From assembly GCA_025656455.1 (NCBI GenBank), contig JAHXHS010000001.1, forward strand, positions 124,001-188,000: 64,000 nucleotides of DNA, written 5' to 3'. The notes under the pieces were generated by a model. It made no database searches and was not told the DNA's origin. It was given only the letters and a program-made list of their open reading frames with translations. The position numbers and the translations under genes are program-made. Numbering within the stretch: the first letter of the stretch is position 1; each line of letters starts with the position of its first letter. Of the stretch, positions 1 through 9,383 are shown piece after piece. This stretch comes from Candidatus Thiodiazotropha sp. (ex Epidulcina cf. delphinae) (GTDB taxonomy: Bacteria; Pseudomonadota; Gammaproteobacteria; Chromatiales; Chromatiaceae).

Positions 1-456
1 CAGATGGGGCAGACTCTGTTACCTGAGCAAGATCGTTCATTGAAGGGACGGCATCGCTATGCCATTGCTGAAGTCAAAGAGATTGTCGGAAGAATCTGGA
101 AGTGGGTGTTGATTGGAATAGGCATAGGCGCTCTATTCCATGGGTTCGTACCGGAAAAGTGGGTATCTGAGCATCTTGCCAGCGGCAACTGGTTTGACGT
201 GCCCACGGCAGTTGTGCTTGGTATTCCACTCTACTCCAATGCCACCGGGGTTATTCCCGTGGCAGAGGCGATGCTGACAAAGGGCGTTGCCATCGGCACA
301 ACGCTGGCTTTGATGATGAGCGTGGCCGCGCTCTCTTTGCCGGAAATGCTGATACTGCGAAAGGTCATCAAATGGCAGGCTCTGGCACTGTTCGTTATCG
401 TGCTGGCAATTGCCTTCGTGTTGGTTGGATGGATATTTAATGCAGTTACCTATTAA
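1..456 (+). CDS. Permease of the COG0701/DUF318 type, C-terminal part
   Basis: The reading frame is open at the window's left edge, so this is the 3' part of a longer gene; the ATG at 4 is probably internal. The visible 150 residues hold several hydrophobic segments (about residues 33-50, 65-100 and 125-147) and the sequence GIPLYSNATGVIPVAEAM, which resembles the second half of predicted permeases of the YraQ/ArsP group. These are inner-membrane proteins, some linked to organoarsenical export; the substrate here cannot be told. The stop codon and last Tyr codon lie inside the terminal TATTAA of the inverted-repeat element at 451, so the C-terminus may have been altered by that insertion. Family call is from residue pattern only. 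Confidence 0.7.
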   Translation, partial: QMGQTLLPEQDRSLKGRHRYAIAEVKEIVGRIWKWVLIGIGIGALFHGFVPEKWVSEHLASGNWFDVPTAVVLGIPLYSNATGVIPVAEAMLTKGVAIGTTLALMMSVAALSLPEMLILRKVIKWQALALFVIVLAIAFVLVGWIFNAVTY

Positions 457-668
457 CCCGGCGACCAAATAGGTTGTGTTCAGGGCTTCAAGCAGGTCCT
501 TGATCAAGGCGTGGCGCGCCGCCAAGGGTTGATTCCCTTGGCAAGCGCCACAACACCGAGCAAGGGCCTGCTTGAAGCCCCTAACCGATTGATATTTAAA
601 TGACAGGCCGCTGTGTGCCAGCCTACAGACAGCGGCTGAACACAACCTATTTGGTCGCCGGGTTAATA
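451..668. repeat. Inverted-repeat element with two internal hairpins (TTAACCCGGC type, copy 1)
   Basis: Terminal inverted repeats of 31 bp starting TTAACCCGGC and ending in CAG occupy 453-483 and 636-666 and match perfectly. Between them are two independent hairpins: 484-579 (arms GGCTTCAAGCAGG and its complement) and a small one at 607-636 (arms GCCGCTG/CAGCGGC). A single strand could therefore fold as a three-way junction. No ORF is carried. Related copies lie at 13559, 27280, 42561 and 59673. The left end provides the stop codon of the upstream permease gene. Confidence 0.85.
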
Positions 669-804
669 ATATGCACTCATGATCTGCTTTGCTCGGTGAG
701 ACATCCTCGCTGGGTCTGCCATCCATCGACGATATCGGCACTGATGATTGTCATTGTGGTCCTCACGCCAAATGCTTAGGGTAATGCCATTTGGAGTATC
801 AAAC

Positions 805-1227
805 ATGAATCTCGATCGTGGCACAAAAATCTATACTGCAGTATTGGGAGGCATTCTACTGCTCGGCCTGCTGGCATGGCTGCTGACTCTGGATTCTCGC
901 GTGGGTGAAATCAATGCAATGCTACAGCAGGATCAGGAAATTTCCGCCTACCCCTACACCTTCAGAGCGCTGGAAATAAAAGGAGCTACAGCAGTGATCT
1001 CAACCCCACGCTCAAACAATATGCCGGCCGTGAGATTTCTTGGCATCATCAAACCCGGTTTGAGCAATAAAAGCGAGCAAGACCCACGGATGATTGCTGC
1101 ACAGAAGGAGTTGGCAACTATTCAGTCAAAGATACGCAAACGGGTCCTCAAGCGGGAGGATATCGATAAAATCCAGTGGCGTATCGACAAGGAGTGGTTT
1201 GCCCGGAAAGGCATCTGGCTCGAGTAA
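805..1227 (+). CDS. Hypothetical single-pass membrane protein
   Basis: A 140-residue protein with a short N-terminal cytoplasmic segment (MNLDRGTK), one transmembrane helix at about residues 9-28, and a soluble, basic C-terminal part that is probably periplasmic. The ATG at 805 is preceded by GGAG at a suitable distance (TTTGGAGTATCAAAC), so it is preferred over the ATG at 748. I do not recognise a domain. It is convergent with the large GGDEF/EAL gene downstream, 47 bp apart. No function is inferred. Confidence 0.65.
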   Translation: MNLDRGTKIYTAVLGGILLLGLLAWLLTLDSRVGEINAMLQQDQEISAYPYTFRALEIKGATAVISTPRSNNMPAVRFLGIIKPGLSNKSEQDPRMIAAQKELATIQSKIRKRVLKREDIDKIQWRIDKEWFARKGIWLE

Positions 1228-1274
1228 GGCGGGGGACTGCACATGCCTTCAATATGGCGTCTGTTGCTGATTTA

Positions 1275-4200
1275 TCAGCCCGGGATATCTTCCACTCCAC
1301 CCTTCAGCAAGAGTTGCAGCGTCTCGCCTGCCGGCAAGGGCTTAGAATAGTAGTAACCTTGATACTGGTCACAAGCCTGACCTTGAAGAAACGCTAACTG
1401 CTGTTGATTCTCCACCCCCTCTGCAAGCACCTGGATACGCAGATTTTTTGCCATGGCGATAATTGTGGAGGTAATCTCCACATCGCTGGCATCCCCCGGC
1501 ACACCCCTGACAAAAGCCTGATCGATCTTCAATTTATCGATCTTGAAACGTTTCAGATAGGCCAAGGATGAGTAGCCCGTGCCAAAATCATCGATAGAGA
1601 GGCGCACTCCCAGCTTCTCCAGCTCCTGCAGGTTTCTAACGGTTTTTTCCGACAACTCCATCAACACACTCTCGGTGATTTCCAGCTCCAGCCATGAGGC
1701 CTGCATACCGGATCTGTCTAAAATATCGGAGACATGCATTGCCAGCCTCTGGTTGTGAAACTGCCTGCCGGAGAGATTGACGCTCAGAATTCCAGGTTCA
1801 CCCCCTTTGCCGCGCCAATCCATGACTTCACGACATGCCGTCTCCAATACCCATTCGCCAATGGCGCTGATCGATCCGGTCTCTTCCGCGACCGGTATGA
1901 ACCTATCTGGGAGTATCAGCCCCTCATCGGGATCGAGCCATCGAACCAGCGCCTCGAATCCGACAATCTCTTGAGTCATGACATTCAACAGGGGCTGATA
2001 GTAGACACTAAGCTCATCCAGTTCGATGGCGCGACGTAGTCTACTCTCCAATATGAGGCGTTCATTGGCTGCCTGGGTCATCGCCTCTGTGTAGAAACGA
2101 TAGGTATTTCTCCCTTCTGATTTCGCCCGGTACATCGCCGTGTCCGCATTGCGTATCAGCTCCATGGCATCAGCGCCATCTTCGGGATAGAGGCTGATGC
2201 CGATACTGCTGCCTAAATAGATATCCTGGATATCCTCAAGCTGAAAGGGTTTCCGCATGGTATCGATCACATCCTGGGCAACGTACGCAGCATCATCCAA
2301 ACGCCGGCAATCCTCCAGCAGGATAACGAACTCATCGCCACCCAACCGGGCCAGAAAGTCCTCTTTACGCATTCGCTTGCGCAGCCGTCGGGAAAACGCC
2401 TGCAAAACCAGGTCTCCCGTCGGATGCCCCAGACTGTCATTGATCGTCTTGAAATGGTCGATGTCGATAAACAGCAGGGCCAATCGATGATTGAGTCTCT
2501 GAGCCCTGGCGACCGATGCCGCAAGCCGGTTGCTCAACTGCAGACGATTGGGAAGATCGGTCAGCGGATCAAAGTGCGCCAGGTAATGCAGTTGCTCTTC
2601 GGAACGCTTGATTTGCGAGATATCGGAAAACACGCCGACATAGTTGATGACATGCCCTTCATCATCGAGTACGGAGTTGATCGATAGCCATTCAGGATAG
2701 ACTTCACCGTTTTTACGCCGATTCCAGATCTCGCCCTGCCACTGTCCCTCGGTCCTAACGGCGGACCACATCTCCTTATAGAACGACACCTGATGTCGAC
2801 CGGATTTCAAAATACTCGGTTTTCTGCCGATCACTTCACTCTCGTTATACCCGGTAATCTGGGTAAAAGCGCGATTCACAGCCAGAATATTGGCATCCGC
2901 ATCGGTAATGGTCACCGCCTCTCGGGTGGTTTCATACACGATAGCCGATTGTTTGAGTTGCCGCTCGGCCCGTTTACGGCTTATCAGTTGCCAAACCGTC
3001 TCGCCGATCAGTCTGACCTGCCTGACGTCATCCTCACCATAGAGATTCTCCTTATTACCCACGCCAAGGATCAATCTGGTCGCCCCCTCCTCCAGGATCG
3101 GCACAGCCATATGCCTCTTGAGCGGGACGTGACCAGCCGGCAGCCCCTTTTCACTGCGCACTGCCGGGTAATCATTGTGTATCACCGGGCTGCCTTGACG
3201 AACGGCATCCGCCCATATGCCTGCCCGGGAGACAGGGTAGTGCGATTTAAACACTGTGTTGCATTGACTGCGGGTATCCTGCGACCAGGTTTCAAACGAG
3301 AGAGACTCCTGATCCTCATTGACGAAGTGTAAATAGCCTACGCTGCTGCGTGTAATCGATTGCACCTTCTCCACGGCAAATGTGAGGATCTCGCTTTCTG
3401 ATAACTCCGGGGTCTTGCGATAGAGCTCCACCATGGCATTCAGGCGCTCTTCGTTCATCCGCAGCGCATTAGCACTCCTTAACGCCTTGGTGATATCCCT
3501 GGCATGCACCACCACCCCGGCGATAGCACCCTTTCTGTCAACATAGGGATAGTAACGCACATCAAGATCGACAATATTGCCGGCGGGAAAAACCTTCTGC
3601 AGTTGGAATGAGGCCTGTTGGCCCGCCAAGGCTTGATCAAGAGGAGGCTTTATCTTGTTTTTAAACTGCTCCTCCCCCCACAATTCCACGACGCGTTTTC
3701 CGGTGATTTCCCGCATCGGCCGGTTAAAGACCCTGGAATAGGCTTCATTGACCGTGAGATAGATATATTCGCTATCCACAAGGGCCATGATATCGTCACT
3801 AGCCGAAGCAATGTATTGATAGCGTTTTATCTCCTCCAGCGCCTCCTCTCGATCCGTGACATCCGCTGCAATACCGATCAATTTCCTGAGTGTACCGTCC
3901 TGATTGAAAAATCCTCGCGCACTATCCTCCAGGGTGATCCAATGGCCGTCACCGCGTAGGTAGCGATACTGAAACCGGTAGGAGTCCGCACCCGGCGCCA
4001 GTCCATGAAGGACCTCTTGAAACCGCTCCATATCGCCCGAGTGGACTCGCTTAAAGAAATCTGTCGATGTATGGTTTTGAAACTGCTGCCAAGTCAGGCC
4101 CAGGATCTCCATGCTGCTCGCTGACTGGACCACCCGATCTGAAGCGGGATCCCACTCAAAAGCGAAGGCCCGTCCCAACTCCAACGCCAACACCTGCCTC

Positions 4201-5798
4201 TCCTGCGCTGACAGCAGCTCCTCCTCCACCCGCTTTCTCTCGGTGATATCGACATGGGTGCCGACCACCCTGATTGGCGAACCCTGCTCATCTCTGACCA
4301 GGAAGGCGCGGGAGAGCACATCCACCCAGTGCCCCTTCTTGTGCCGCATCCGAAACTCCAGCTGGAAATTGTCGCACTGCCCCTCCATGTAGTCCCGTAA
4401 CATCTGCCAGGAGCGTTTGCTGTCTTCCGGATCGACCAGGCGCTGCCAGGTATCGAGGGTGTTTTCCAACTCATCGTCCCGATAGCCGAGCATCGACTTC
4501 CAGCGCGGTGAATAGTAGACCGCGTTGGTTTTCAGATCCCAGTCATAGAGACCATCATTGGCGCCCTGCATGGCAAGCTCGAATCTCTCCTCTGACTGCC
4601 TGAGCGCCAGTTCGGTCTGTTTCAGATAAGTAATGTCGGAACCGATTTCCAGCCTGACCATGCGTCCATCCGACCAGCGTACGGCACTGTCGATCAGGGA
4701 AAACCAGCGTTTAGTCTTGGGATTGTAATATTCCCAACAATAGGGCTCTGCATGGTTCTCCCTGTTCTTCAGCAGGATGGGATTGGTACAGAATTCGCAG
4801 GGCTCCGTCATCCCCTCTTGTAATGTTTGCCAACAGATATCCCCTGCAGACGCCCCGGTCAAATTGTGGGTGTACTCGTTGACATACAGCAACTCATGGG
4901 TCTGCATGTCCGCGACATAGACGACTGCGACCATACTGTCGAGAATATCGGCCAAGGTGCTTGTTGTCCGATTTAGCGCCTGCTGCAGGTGGGTGGCGCC
5001 GGTGAGATCCTCGAAAATAGCCACGACTTCGCCATTCGGCAGGCGATAGAGGTAATTTTTCACCCACAGATCGAGATTCCCGTCCTGGTATCGCGCCTTG
5101 GGTATCTCCTGGGGCAGGCCGGTCCGGTAAACCTGTTTGAGTTTCTCCAGCAACCCCAGCTTCCGAATGCCGGGAAAGACTTCCGTGACCCGCTTGCCCA
5201 CTATCTGCTGCTTGTAAAATCGAGTAATCCGCTCACCCGCTGTGTTTATATCCAGAATAACGAAATCCCCGCCATCATCGATAGACTGATACAACATCAC
5301 GCCATCGTTGATGTGCTCCACCAGACTATGATAGCGATCTTCACTCTCTGTCAATTCCTGCATCGCCCTCTGCCGATCCGTTATGTCATGAATCACAGAA
5401 AAAAGCACCAGAAGCTGCTCGAACATAATGGGAGAGGAGTGGACCTCCACCTGGCGTATCTCTCCACTTTGCAGACGATGGGGAAAGATGAAATAGTTAC
5501 GCTTCTCCCTGGCGACAAGCATGCGGTCGGCCTCGATCTCCGCCGGACTGAGGGTGTTGATCTGCTGGATCTTCATGCCTTCGAGTTGATCCCGGCTATA
5601 GCCATAGTAACGGACGGCCGCCGTATTGGCCTTGATGATCCCGCCGCTATCCGGCTCAATCAGCAACATCACCGCATCATGATGCTCAAAGACGGCCTCA
5701 AAGATCTCCTGGTCGGGAAGTCTCTTGTCTGACATGTCCTGCAGGACGTGACTCATTACCTGGTTACTGGCTGGTTTATCAGTGAAATCGGCGCTCAC
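1275..5798 (-). CDS. Multi-PAS/GAF diguanylate cyclase-phosphodiesterase (GGDEF-EAL)
   Basis: A 1507-residue cyclic-di-GMP signalling protein. Order read from the sequence: about six PAS domains between residues 30 and 775, a GAF domain at about 790-945, another PAS at 950-1070, GGDEF at 1075-1240 and EAL at 1250-1500. The cyclase signature GGDEF is intact at 1153-1157 and RKED five residues upstream fits the inhibitory RxxD site. The phosphodiesterase motif EAL is at 1282-1284, followed by DDFGTGYSSL. No transmembrane segment is seen, so it should be cytosolic and sense its signals there. Both output domains look competent, so net activity is unknown. Start is GTG at 5798 (AGGT upstream); an ATG at 5756 is an alternative. 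Ligands of the PAS/GAF domains are not predictable. Confidence 0.93.
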   Translation of the reverse strand: MSADFTDKPASNQVMSHVLQDMSDKRLPDQEIFEAVFEHHDAVMLLIEPDSGGIIKANTAAVRYYGYSRDQLEGMKIQQINTLSPAEIEADRMLVAREKRNYFIFPHRLQSGEIRQVEVHSSPIMFEQLLVLFSVIHDITDRQRAMQELTESEDRYHSLVEHINDGVMLYQSIDDGGDFVILDINTAGERITRFYKQQIVGKRVTEVFPGIRKLGLLEKLKQVYRTGLPQEIPKARYQDGNLDLWVKNYLYRLPNGEVVAIFEDLTGATHLQQALNRTTSTLADILDSMVAVVYVADMQTHELLYVNEYTHNLTGASAGDICWQTLQEGMTEPCEFCTNPILLKNRENHAEPYCWEYYNPKTKRWFSLIDSAVRWSDGRMVRLEIGSDITYLKQTELALRQSEERFELAMQGANDGLYDWDLKTNAVYYSPRWKSMLGYRDDELENTLDTWQRLVDPEDSKRSWQMLRDYMEGQCDNFQLEFRMRHKKGHWVDVLSRAFLVRDEQGSPIRVVGTHVDITERKRVEEELLSAQERQVLALELGRAFAFEWDPASDRVVQSASSMEILGLTWQQFQNHTSTDFFKRVHSGDMERFQEVLHGLAPGADSYRFQYRYLRGDGHWITLEDSARGFFNQDGTLRKLIGIAADVTDREEALEEIKRYQYIASASDDIMALVDSEYIYLTVNEAYSRVFNRPMREITGKRVVELWGEEQFKNKIKPPLDQALAGQQASFQLQKVFPAGNIVDLDVRYYPYVDRKGAIAGVVVHARDITKALRSANALRMNEERLNAMVELYRKTPELSESEILTFAVEKVQSITRSSVGYLHFVNEDQESLSFETWSQDTRSQCNTVFKSHYPVSRAGIWADAVRQGSPVIHNDYPAVRSEKGLPAGHVPLKRHMAVPILEEGATRLILGVGNKENLYGEDDVRQVRLIGETVWQLISRKRAERQLKQSAIVYETTREAVTITDADANILAVNRAFTQITGYNESEVIGRKPSILKSGRHQVSFYKEMWSAVRTEGQWQGEIWNRRKNGEVYPEWLSINSVLDDEGHVINYVGVFSDISQIKRSEEQLHYLAHFDPLTDLPNRLQLSNRLAASVARAQRLNHRLALLFIDIDHFKTINDSLGHPTGDLVLQAFSRRLRKRMRKEDFLARLGGDEFVILLEDCRRLDDAAYVAQDVIDTMRKPFQLEDIQDIYLGSSIGISLYPEDGADAMELIRNADTAMYRAKSEGRNTYRFYTEAMTQAANERLILESRLRRAIELDELSVYYQPLLNVMTQEIVGFEALVRWLDPDEGLILPDRFIPVAEETGSISAIGEWVLETACREVMDWRGKGGEPGILSVNLSGRQFHNQRLAMHVSDILDRSGMQASWLELEITESVLMELSEKTVRNLQELEKLGVRLSIDDFGTGYSSLAYLKRFKIDKLKIDQAFVRGVPGDASDVEITSTIIAMAKNLRIQVLAEGVENQQQLAFLQGQACDQYQGYYYSKPLPAGETLQLLLKGGVEDIPG

Positions 5799-6142
5799 CC
5801 TATAGACCTGTCACCACAGTTGAATATTGCTGGCGGGAGATAGCACACCCGCCTGATGTTGAGTGTAGATACCGACTCACCTTCTGTCCCAGAAATCAGA
5901 TGGATCACTCAGACAGATCTACAACACAATTATGCATCAATTATCCTGCCGGAAATCCCCACAACTACTGAGGTTCATCCAGGGATGATCCAAGCCCTGA
6001 TATATATGCTGTACAATGAATGTGATTTTTCTATGATGATCGAGATAAACCCATTTGCGTTCATTTGCGGACTATAACGCTTTAGATTGTAAATAAAATC
6101 GTGACGATGCACTCTATTCACTCACTCCCGGAGAACGCAACA
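5799..6142. other. Intergenic region between divergent genes
   Basis: About 340 bp, A+T-rich towards the right, carrying the upstream regions of the GGDEF/EAL gene (leftward) and the DUF523 gene (rightward). It contains TTGCGTTCATTTGCGG near 6055, a phrase that recurs in longer form near 42371. No convincing gene or structured element is seen; a 73-codon frame from 5856 has no ribosome binding site and is not called. Confidence 0.5.
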
Positions 6143-7138
6143 ATGGGCCGGCAGGAACAATCCAAAGCGATCGATAACGACAACCATGCCCGTCCACTAC
6201 CCAAGGTCGGCGTGAGCGCCTGCCTACTTGGGCATAACGTACGTTACGACGGCGGCAACAAAAGGAACGGTTTTATTATTGACGCCTTGGCCAGACATCT
6301 GGAATTGGTTCCCGTCTGTCCCGAAACGGCGATCGGATTAGGCGTTCCCCGCCCTACAATCAGACTGACCGGCGACCCACAACGCCCCCGCCTGGTGGGA
6401 GTATCCGATCCTGACTGGGATGTGACTGAGAAGATGGAACAGTATGCCTTGGCCCAAACCCGTCAGCTAGACGGTTTCAGTGGCTATATCGTGAAAAAGG
6501 ATTCACCCAGTTGCGGTATGGAACGGGTCAAGGTCTATTCCCAAACAGGCAACTATGCGACTCGTAAAGGGACAGGCGTTTTTACCAGAAGACTCATCCA
6601 GCAACTGCCGCTACTCCCGGTGGAAGAGGAGGGGCGTCTGAACGATGCGGTGTTAAGGGAGAACTTCATCAATCGCATCTACGTCCGCCATCGTTGGCAG
6701 ATTTTGTCAGACCAGGGTATCACTCCCGCTAAGTTGATTGAGTTCCATACCCGTCATAAATATCTTGTGGTGGCACATTCACAAGCGGCCTACCAGCGAC
6801 TCGGCAGGCTTCTCTCCAACCTTGCCGCCAACGACCTTGACAAAATATCGAATGCCTATATCCACGAATTGATGCAAGCGCTCAAGCGCCGGGTCAGTCG
6901 CAGCCGCCACAGCAATGTCCTACAACATATCATGGGTTATTTGAAGAAGCGCATCGACAGCGACGACAAGGCCGAATTAACCACCAGCATCGAGTCCTAC
7001 CGGCAAGGCGAGACGCCTCTGATCGTGCCTGTCACCCTGTTCAAGCACTATTTCAGACGCCACCCGGACGACTATATGGCTCGACAAATCTATCTGCAAC
7101 CGCACCCGGACAAGCTTGGTCTGCGCAATAGCATCTGA
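6143..7138 (+). CDS. DUF523 and DUF1722 domain protein (YbgA-like)
   Basis: A 331-residue soluble protein joining two uncharacterised domains that often occur together. The N-terminal half (about residues 20-165) has DUF523 features: VSACLLGHNVRYDGG, VPVCPE and the KKDSPSCGM motif, whose Cys residues are typical of the family. The C-terminal part (about 180-320) is DUF1722-like (FINRIYVRHRW, LIEFHTRHKYLVVAHS). Proteins of this type are sometimes near photolyase or stress genes; nothing here assigns a reaction. The ATG at 6143 has CCGGAGA eight bases upstream; starts at 6101 (GTG) and 6107 are less well supported. Confidence 0.85.
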   Translation: MGRQEQSKAIDNDNHARPLPKVGVSACLLGHNVRYDGGNKRNGFIIDALARHLELVPVCPETAIGLGVPRPTIRLTGDPQRPRLVGVSDPDWDVTEKMEQYALAQTRQLDGFSGYIVKKDSPSCGMERVKVYSQTGNYATRKGTGVFTRRLIQQLPLLPVEEEGRLNDAVLRENFINRIYVRHRWQILSDQGITPAKLIEFHTRHKYLVVAHSQAAYQRLGRLLSNLAANDLDKISNAYIHELMQALKRRVSRSRHSNVLQHIMGYLKKRIDSDDKAELTTSIESYRQGETPLIVPVTLFKHYFRRHPDDYMARQIYLQPHPDKLGLRNSI

Positions 7139-7165
7139 AGTGAGTTTTGTGGCCAGGAAGGTAAC

Positions 7166-7195
7166 AAAACACCCCTGAATTTCCGGGTGTCAGTT
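7166..7195. terminator. Bidirectional hairpin terminator between convergent genes
   Basis: Arms ACACCC (7169-7174) and GGGTGT (7185-7190) with a ten-base loop, an A run before and a TTTT run shortly after. It lies downstream of the DUF523 gene and also downstream of the convergent cNMP-binding gene, so it could serve either direction. The stem is short, so efficiency is uncertain. Confidence 0.45.
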
Positions 7196-7247
7196 TTGCT
7201 TGGGCATAGCCTGACACACAGAGCTATCTGAATTTGTAGGATTGAAA

Positions 7248-7276
7248 CTCTCGCAAAGACGCGAAGCACGCAAAGG
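7248..7276. repeat. CTCGCAAAGACGC interspersed repeat, copy 1
   Basis: A short sequence, CTCGCAAAGACGCGAAGC followed by ACGCAAAGG, that recurs in inverse orientation at 20387-20415 and in a shorter inverted-repeat form at 24189-24273. All three copies are intergenic. Function unknown. Confidence 0.6.
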
Positions 7277-7323
7277 GAAAGGTGGCGAATGAGTTGGCAA
7301 ACTGAATCGTGATCGGTATCGCC

Positions 7324-7794
7324 CTACCCGGCAGTGGAAGAACTGCGCTCACTGATGAACAGTCTTGTATCCGCTTCCCTGAGCCGTCTGCAGACCTCTC
7401 TTCCCAGATTCATATAGATCATGGTGTATTGCTCAGGATTGACATGATACAGATCCGCCAACTGGGCGGCGGTAATCTGAATCGCACTGCAATCTTCCAA
7501 GGCGATCACTTCAGCGCTGCGCGGTTTACAATCCATCAACGCCATTTCGCCGAAGCAGTCGCCCTTGGCGAGTTCTCTCAGCTTGTATTGCCTGCCTTGC
7601 CAAGACCTGTAAACGGCAACACTGCCCTGCTGTAATATATAGATTGAATTATCCAGGTCACCTTCCCGAAAAAAGAAATCGCCACGGCTTAGTTGAATGG
7701 TCGAGGCCTTGCTTAGGAGATAATTCAGCACTGCCTCCTCTATCCCACCAAAGATCGGCATTTCTTGAAGAATGCCCAGTCTGGCCTGTTGCAT
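7324..7794 (-). CDS. Cyclic nucleotide-binding domain protein
   Basis: A 156-residue protein made essentially of one Crp-type cyclic-nucleotide-binding beta-barrel (about residues 10-125). The phosphate-binding cassette region reads GDCFGEMALMDCKPRSAEVIA, close to the FGE(M/L)AL...PRSA pattern of true cNMP binders. There is no helix-turn-helix domain, so it is not a transcription factor of the Crp type; it probably acts as a stand-alone sensor or partner. AGAGGT lies seven bases before the ATG. It follows the PstS-like gene by 84 bp on the same strand and may be co-transcribed. Confidence 0.88.
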   Translation of the reverse strand: MQQARLGILQEMPIFGGIEEAVLNYLLSKASTIQLSRGDFFFREGDLDNSIYILQQGSVAVYRSWQGRQYKLRELAKGDCFGEMALMDCKPRSAEVIALEDCSAIQITAAQLADLYHVNPEQYTMIYMNLGREVCRRLREADTRLFISERSSSTAG

Positions 7795-7878
7795 AGGATA
7801 CCTCTGTCGATACCCCCTCGACCAGGGAAGGAGTCAACCACTCCAATCGAGATAGGTAAACCAACGACATCACATTGA

Positions 7879-8760
7879 TCAATCCCTGATTTTTCTCGAC
7901 TCACCCCACTGCTTTTGTAAATTGCTGGTCAACCATACCGCCTCCAGATAGGGTACGACACCATTTCTGCGCATTATGTCACGACCTTCACGACTGTGTG
8001 CGAATGTAAGAAACTTCTTGACTTCTCTGTAGTGTTCACTCTCTCTGTTGGTGACGATGTAGAGCGGCCGGTAGAGGAGATAGTCACCTTTCTTTATGTT
8101 CTCGAAATTAGGCTCCTTACCTTCAAGACTAAGGATCTTGAAATCGCGCTTGCGCGCGCTGCTGATGCCTGTCACGGCAATCGCATTCGGGCTCTGCACA
8201 ACAGCTTTCTCCAACGGACCGGAAGAGGGAAATACCTCGCTACCGCTGAATTCCATATCCACATCGTCGAATAACAACTGCCGAATGGTGTGACCCACGC
8301 CAGATATCTTGCCCTTTCGTATCAACAGTTCCAACGGTTGATCAGGGCCACCAAGCACCGCCCAATTGGTGATCTTTCCCGTATAGACACTGCGCAATTG
8401 CTCGATACTGATCGATTGTAGCGGATTGGATTTATGCACTACAACCACAAGCGCGTCCCAGGCGACAGGATTGAAGACTATCTTGGAGCGCGAGGCACTA
8501 TCCTCAGAAACACGAAACCGGCATGATCCGCCGATATCCACATTTTGTGCGATAACCTGCCGAATGCCTTTGGTGGCGCCGCCACCCTCCAATTCAATCT
8601 TGATACCTGTCTTCCTCTCATAAGCGGTCGCAAGCTCGGCCATGAATGCCTTCTTGGTAATGCCGCATCCCGCCCATTGCAAAGCGATGGCATGGGAGGA
8701 AAACGAAAAGCAAAGCAATAGAATAAAAAATGAATAATTGATGAACGGCTTGTCTGACAT
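7879..8760 (-). CDS. PstS-like periplasmic substrate-binding protein
   Basis: A 293-residue exported protein. Residues 1-26 form a signal peptide (hydrophobic FFILLLCFSFSSHAIA), followed by a type 2 periplasmic-binding fold of the phosphate-binding group: GAGATKGIRQ-like segment (here GGGATKGIRQV), DIGGSCR, VVVHKSNPLQSISIEQLRSVYTG. No transporter permease or ATPase genes flank it, so it may work as a sensor or scavenging protein rather than in a complete Pst system. Start at 8760 has GAGG upstream. Ligand (phosphate or other oxyanion) is inferred only. Confidence 0.82.
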   Translation of the reverse strand: MSDKPFINYSFFILLLCFSFSSHAIALQWAGCGITKKAFMAELATAYERKTGIKIELEGGGATKGIRQVIAQNVDIGGSCRFRVSEDSASRSKIVFNPVAWDALVVVVHKSNPLQSISIEQLRSVYTGKITNWAVLGGPDQPLELLIRKGKISGVGHTIRQLLFDDVDMEFSGSEVFPSSGPLEKAVVQSPNAIAVTGISSARKRDFKILSLEGKEPNFENIKKGDYLLYRPLYIVTNRESEHYREVKKFLTFAHSREGRDIMRRNGVVPYLEAVWLTSNLQKQWGESRKIRD

Positions 8761-9383
8761 CAGAATGCCTCAGGGTAGATTTGAAATTTAATTGAATCTT
8801 ACCCCGGGAAGGCTCATTTACCTTTCCTTAGGAACCTGCATAGCAGCAACCCGAGTAGTATCCCAAACAGGATATTAGAAGATTAATGCTATTGTTTTAT
8901 TGTGGTTTACCCTAATACCCGCAGGCGTAAGTGCTAATTTCACTGTAGCCCGATGGGTTTAAACAGATAAAAAAACAAGGCAACTCGATGAGTTGAAGTT
9001 GATACAGGTCAATTGGCCACATAATTCATTGATTTCATGGAAGTGAGGACTGCGTCACATAACTGCTAACAGGGTAGAGAGGATCCACCCTCGCAGAGCG
9101 TGCATCGAAACAGCTACTCAAAAAGCCAGGCATGTTTTTCGCCTAAGAGACTGTTTTTAGGGAATATGCTGATTAATTGCACAGTGTATACTTACTAGCA
9201 GCTGCTGGTATTTCCGAGAGAAATACCATACAAAATTTGTACCTTTTTATTGAAATCGGCTAATTTTTTCATTATCCGCCACGACATGGATGCTCTACTG
9301 GAAAGCTTTACTGCAACGCTGACGGGGCATCAGCCAACTGCGGCAACCATCGCCTGCTGATATCGGCTAGGGAGAGGTAAGTA
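8761..9383. other. Long A+T-rich intergenic region between divergent genes
   Basis: About 620 bp without a credible gene. It must hold the promoters of the PstS-like gene (leftward) and of the binding-protein/GGDEF operon (rightward). GGGAGAGG just before 9384 is a strong ribosome binding site. I see no large inverted repeat and no obvious sigma-70 promoter that I would defend. Confidence 0.5.

Noticed and set aside
451..668. Reading the inverted-repeat elements as simple transcription terminators
   Set aside because: They are 200-300 bp long with three stems, lack consistent T runs and several have flanking direct repeats, which fits mobile elements better.
5856..6077. 73-codon frame between the GGDEF/EAL and DUF523 genes
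   Set aside because: No ribosome binding site; composition resembles non-coding A+T-rich DNA.
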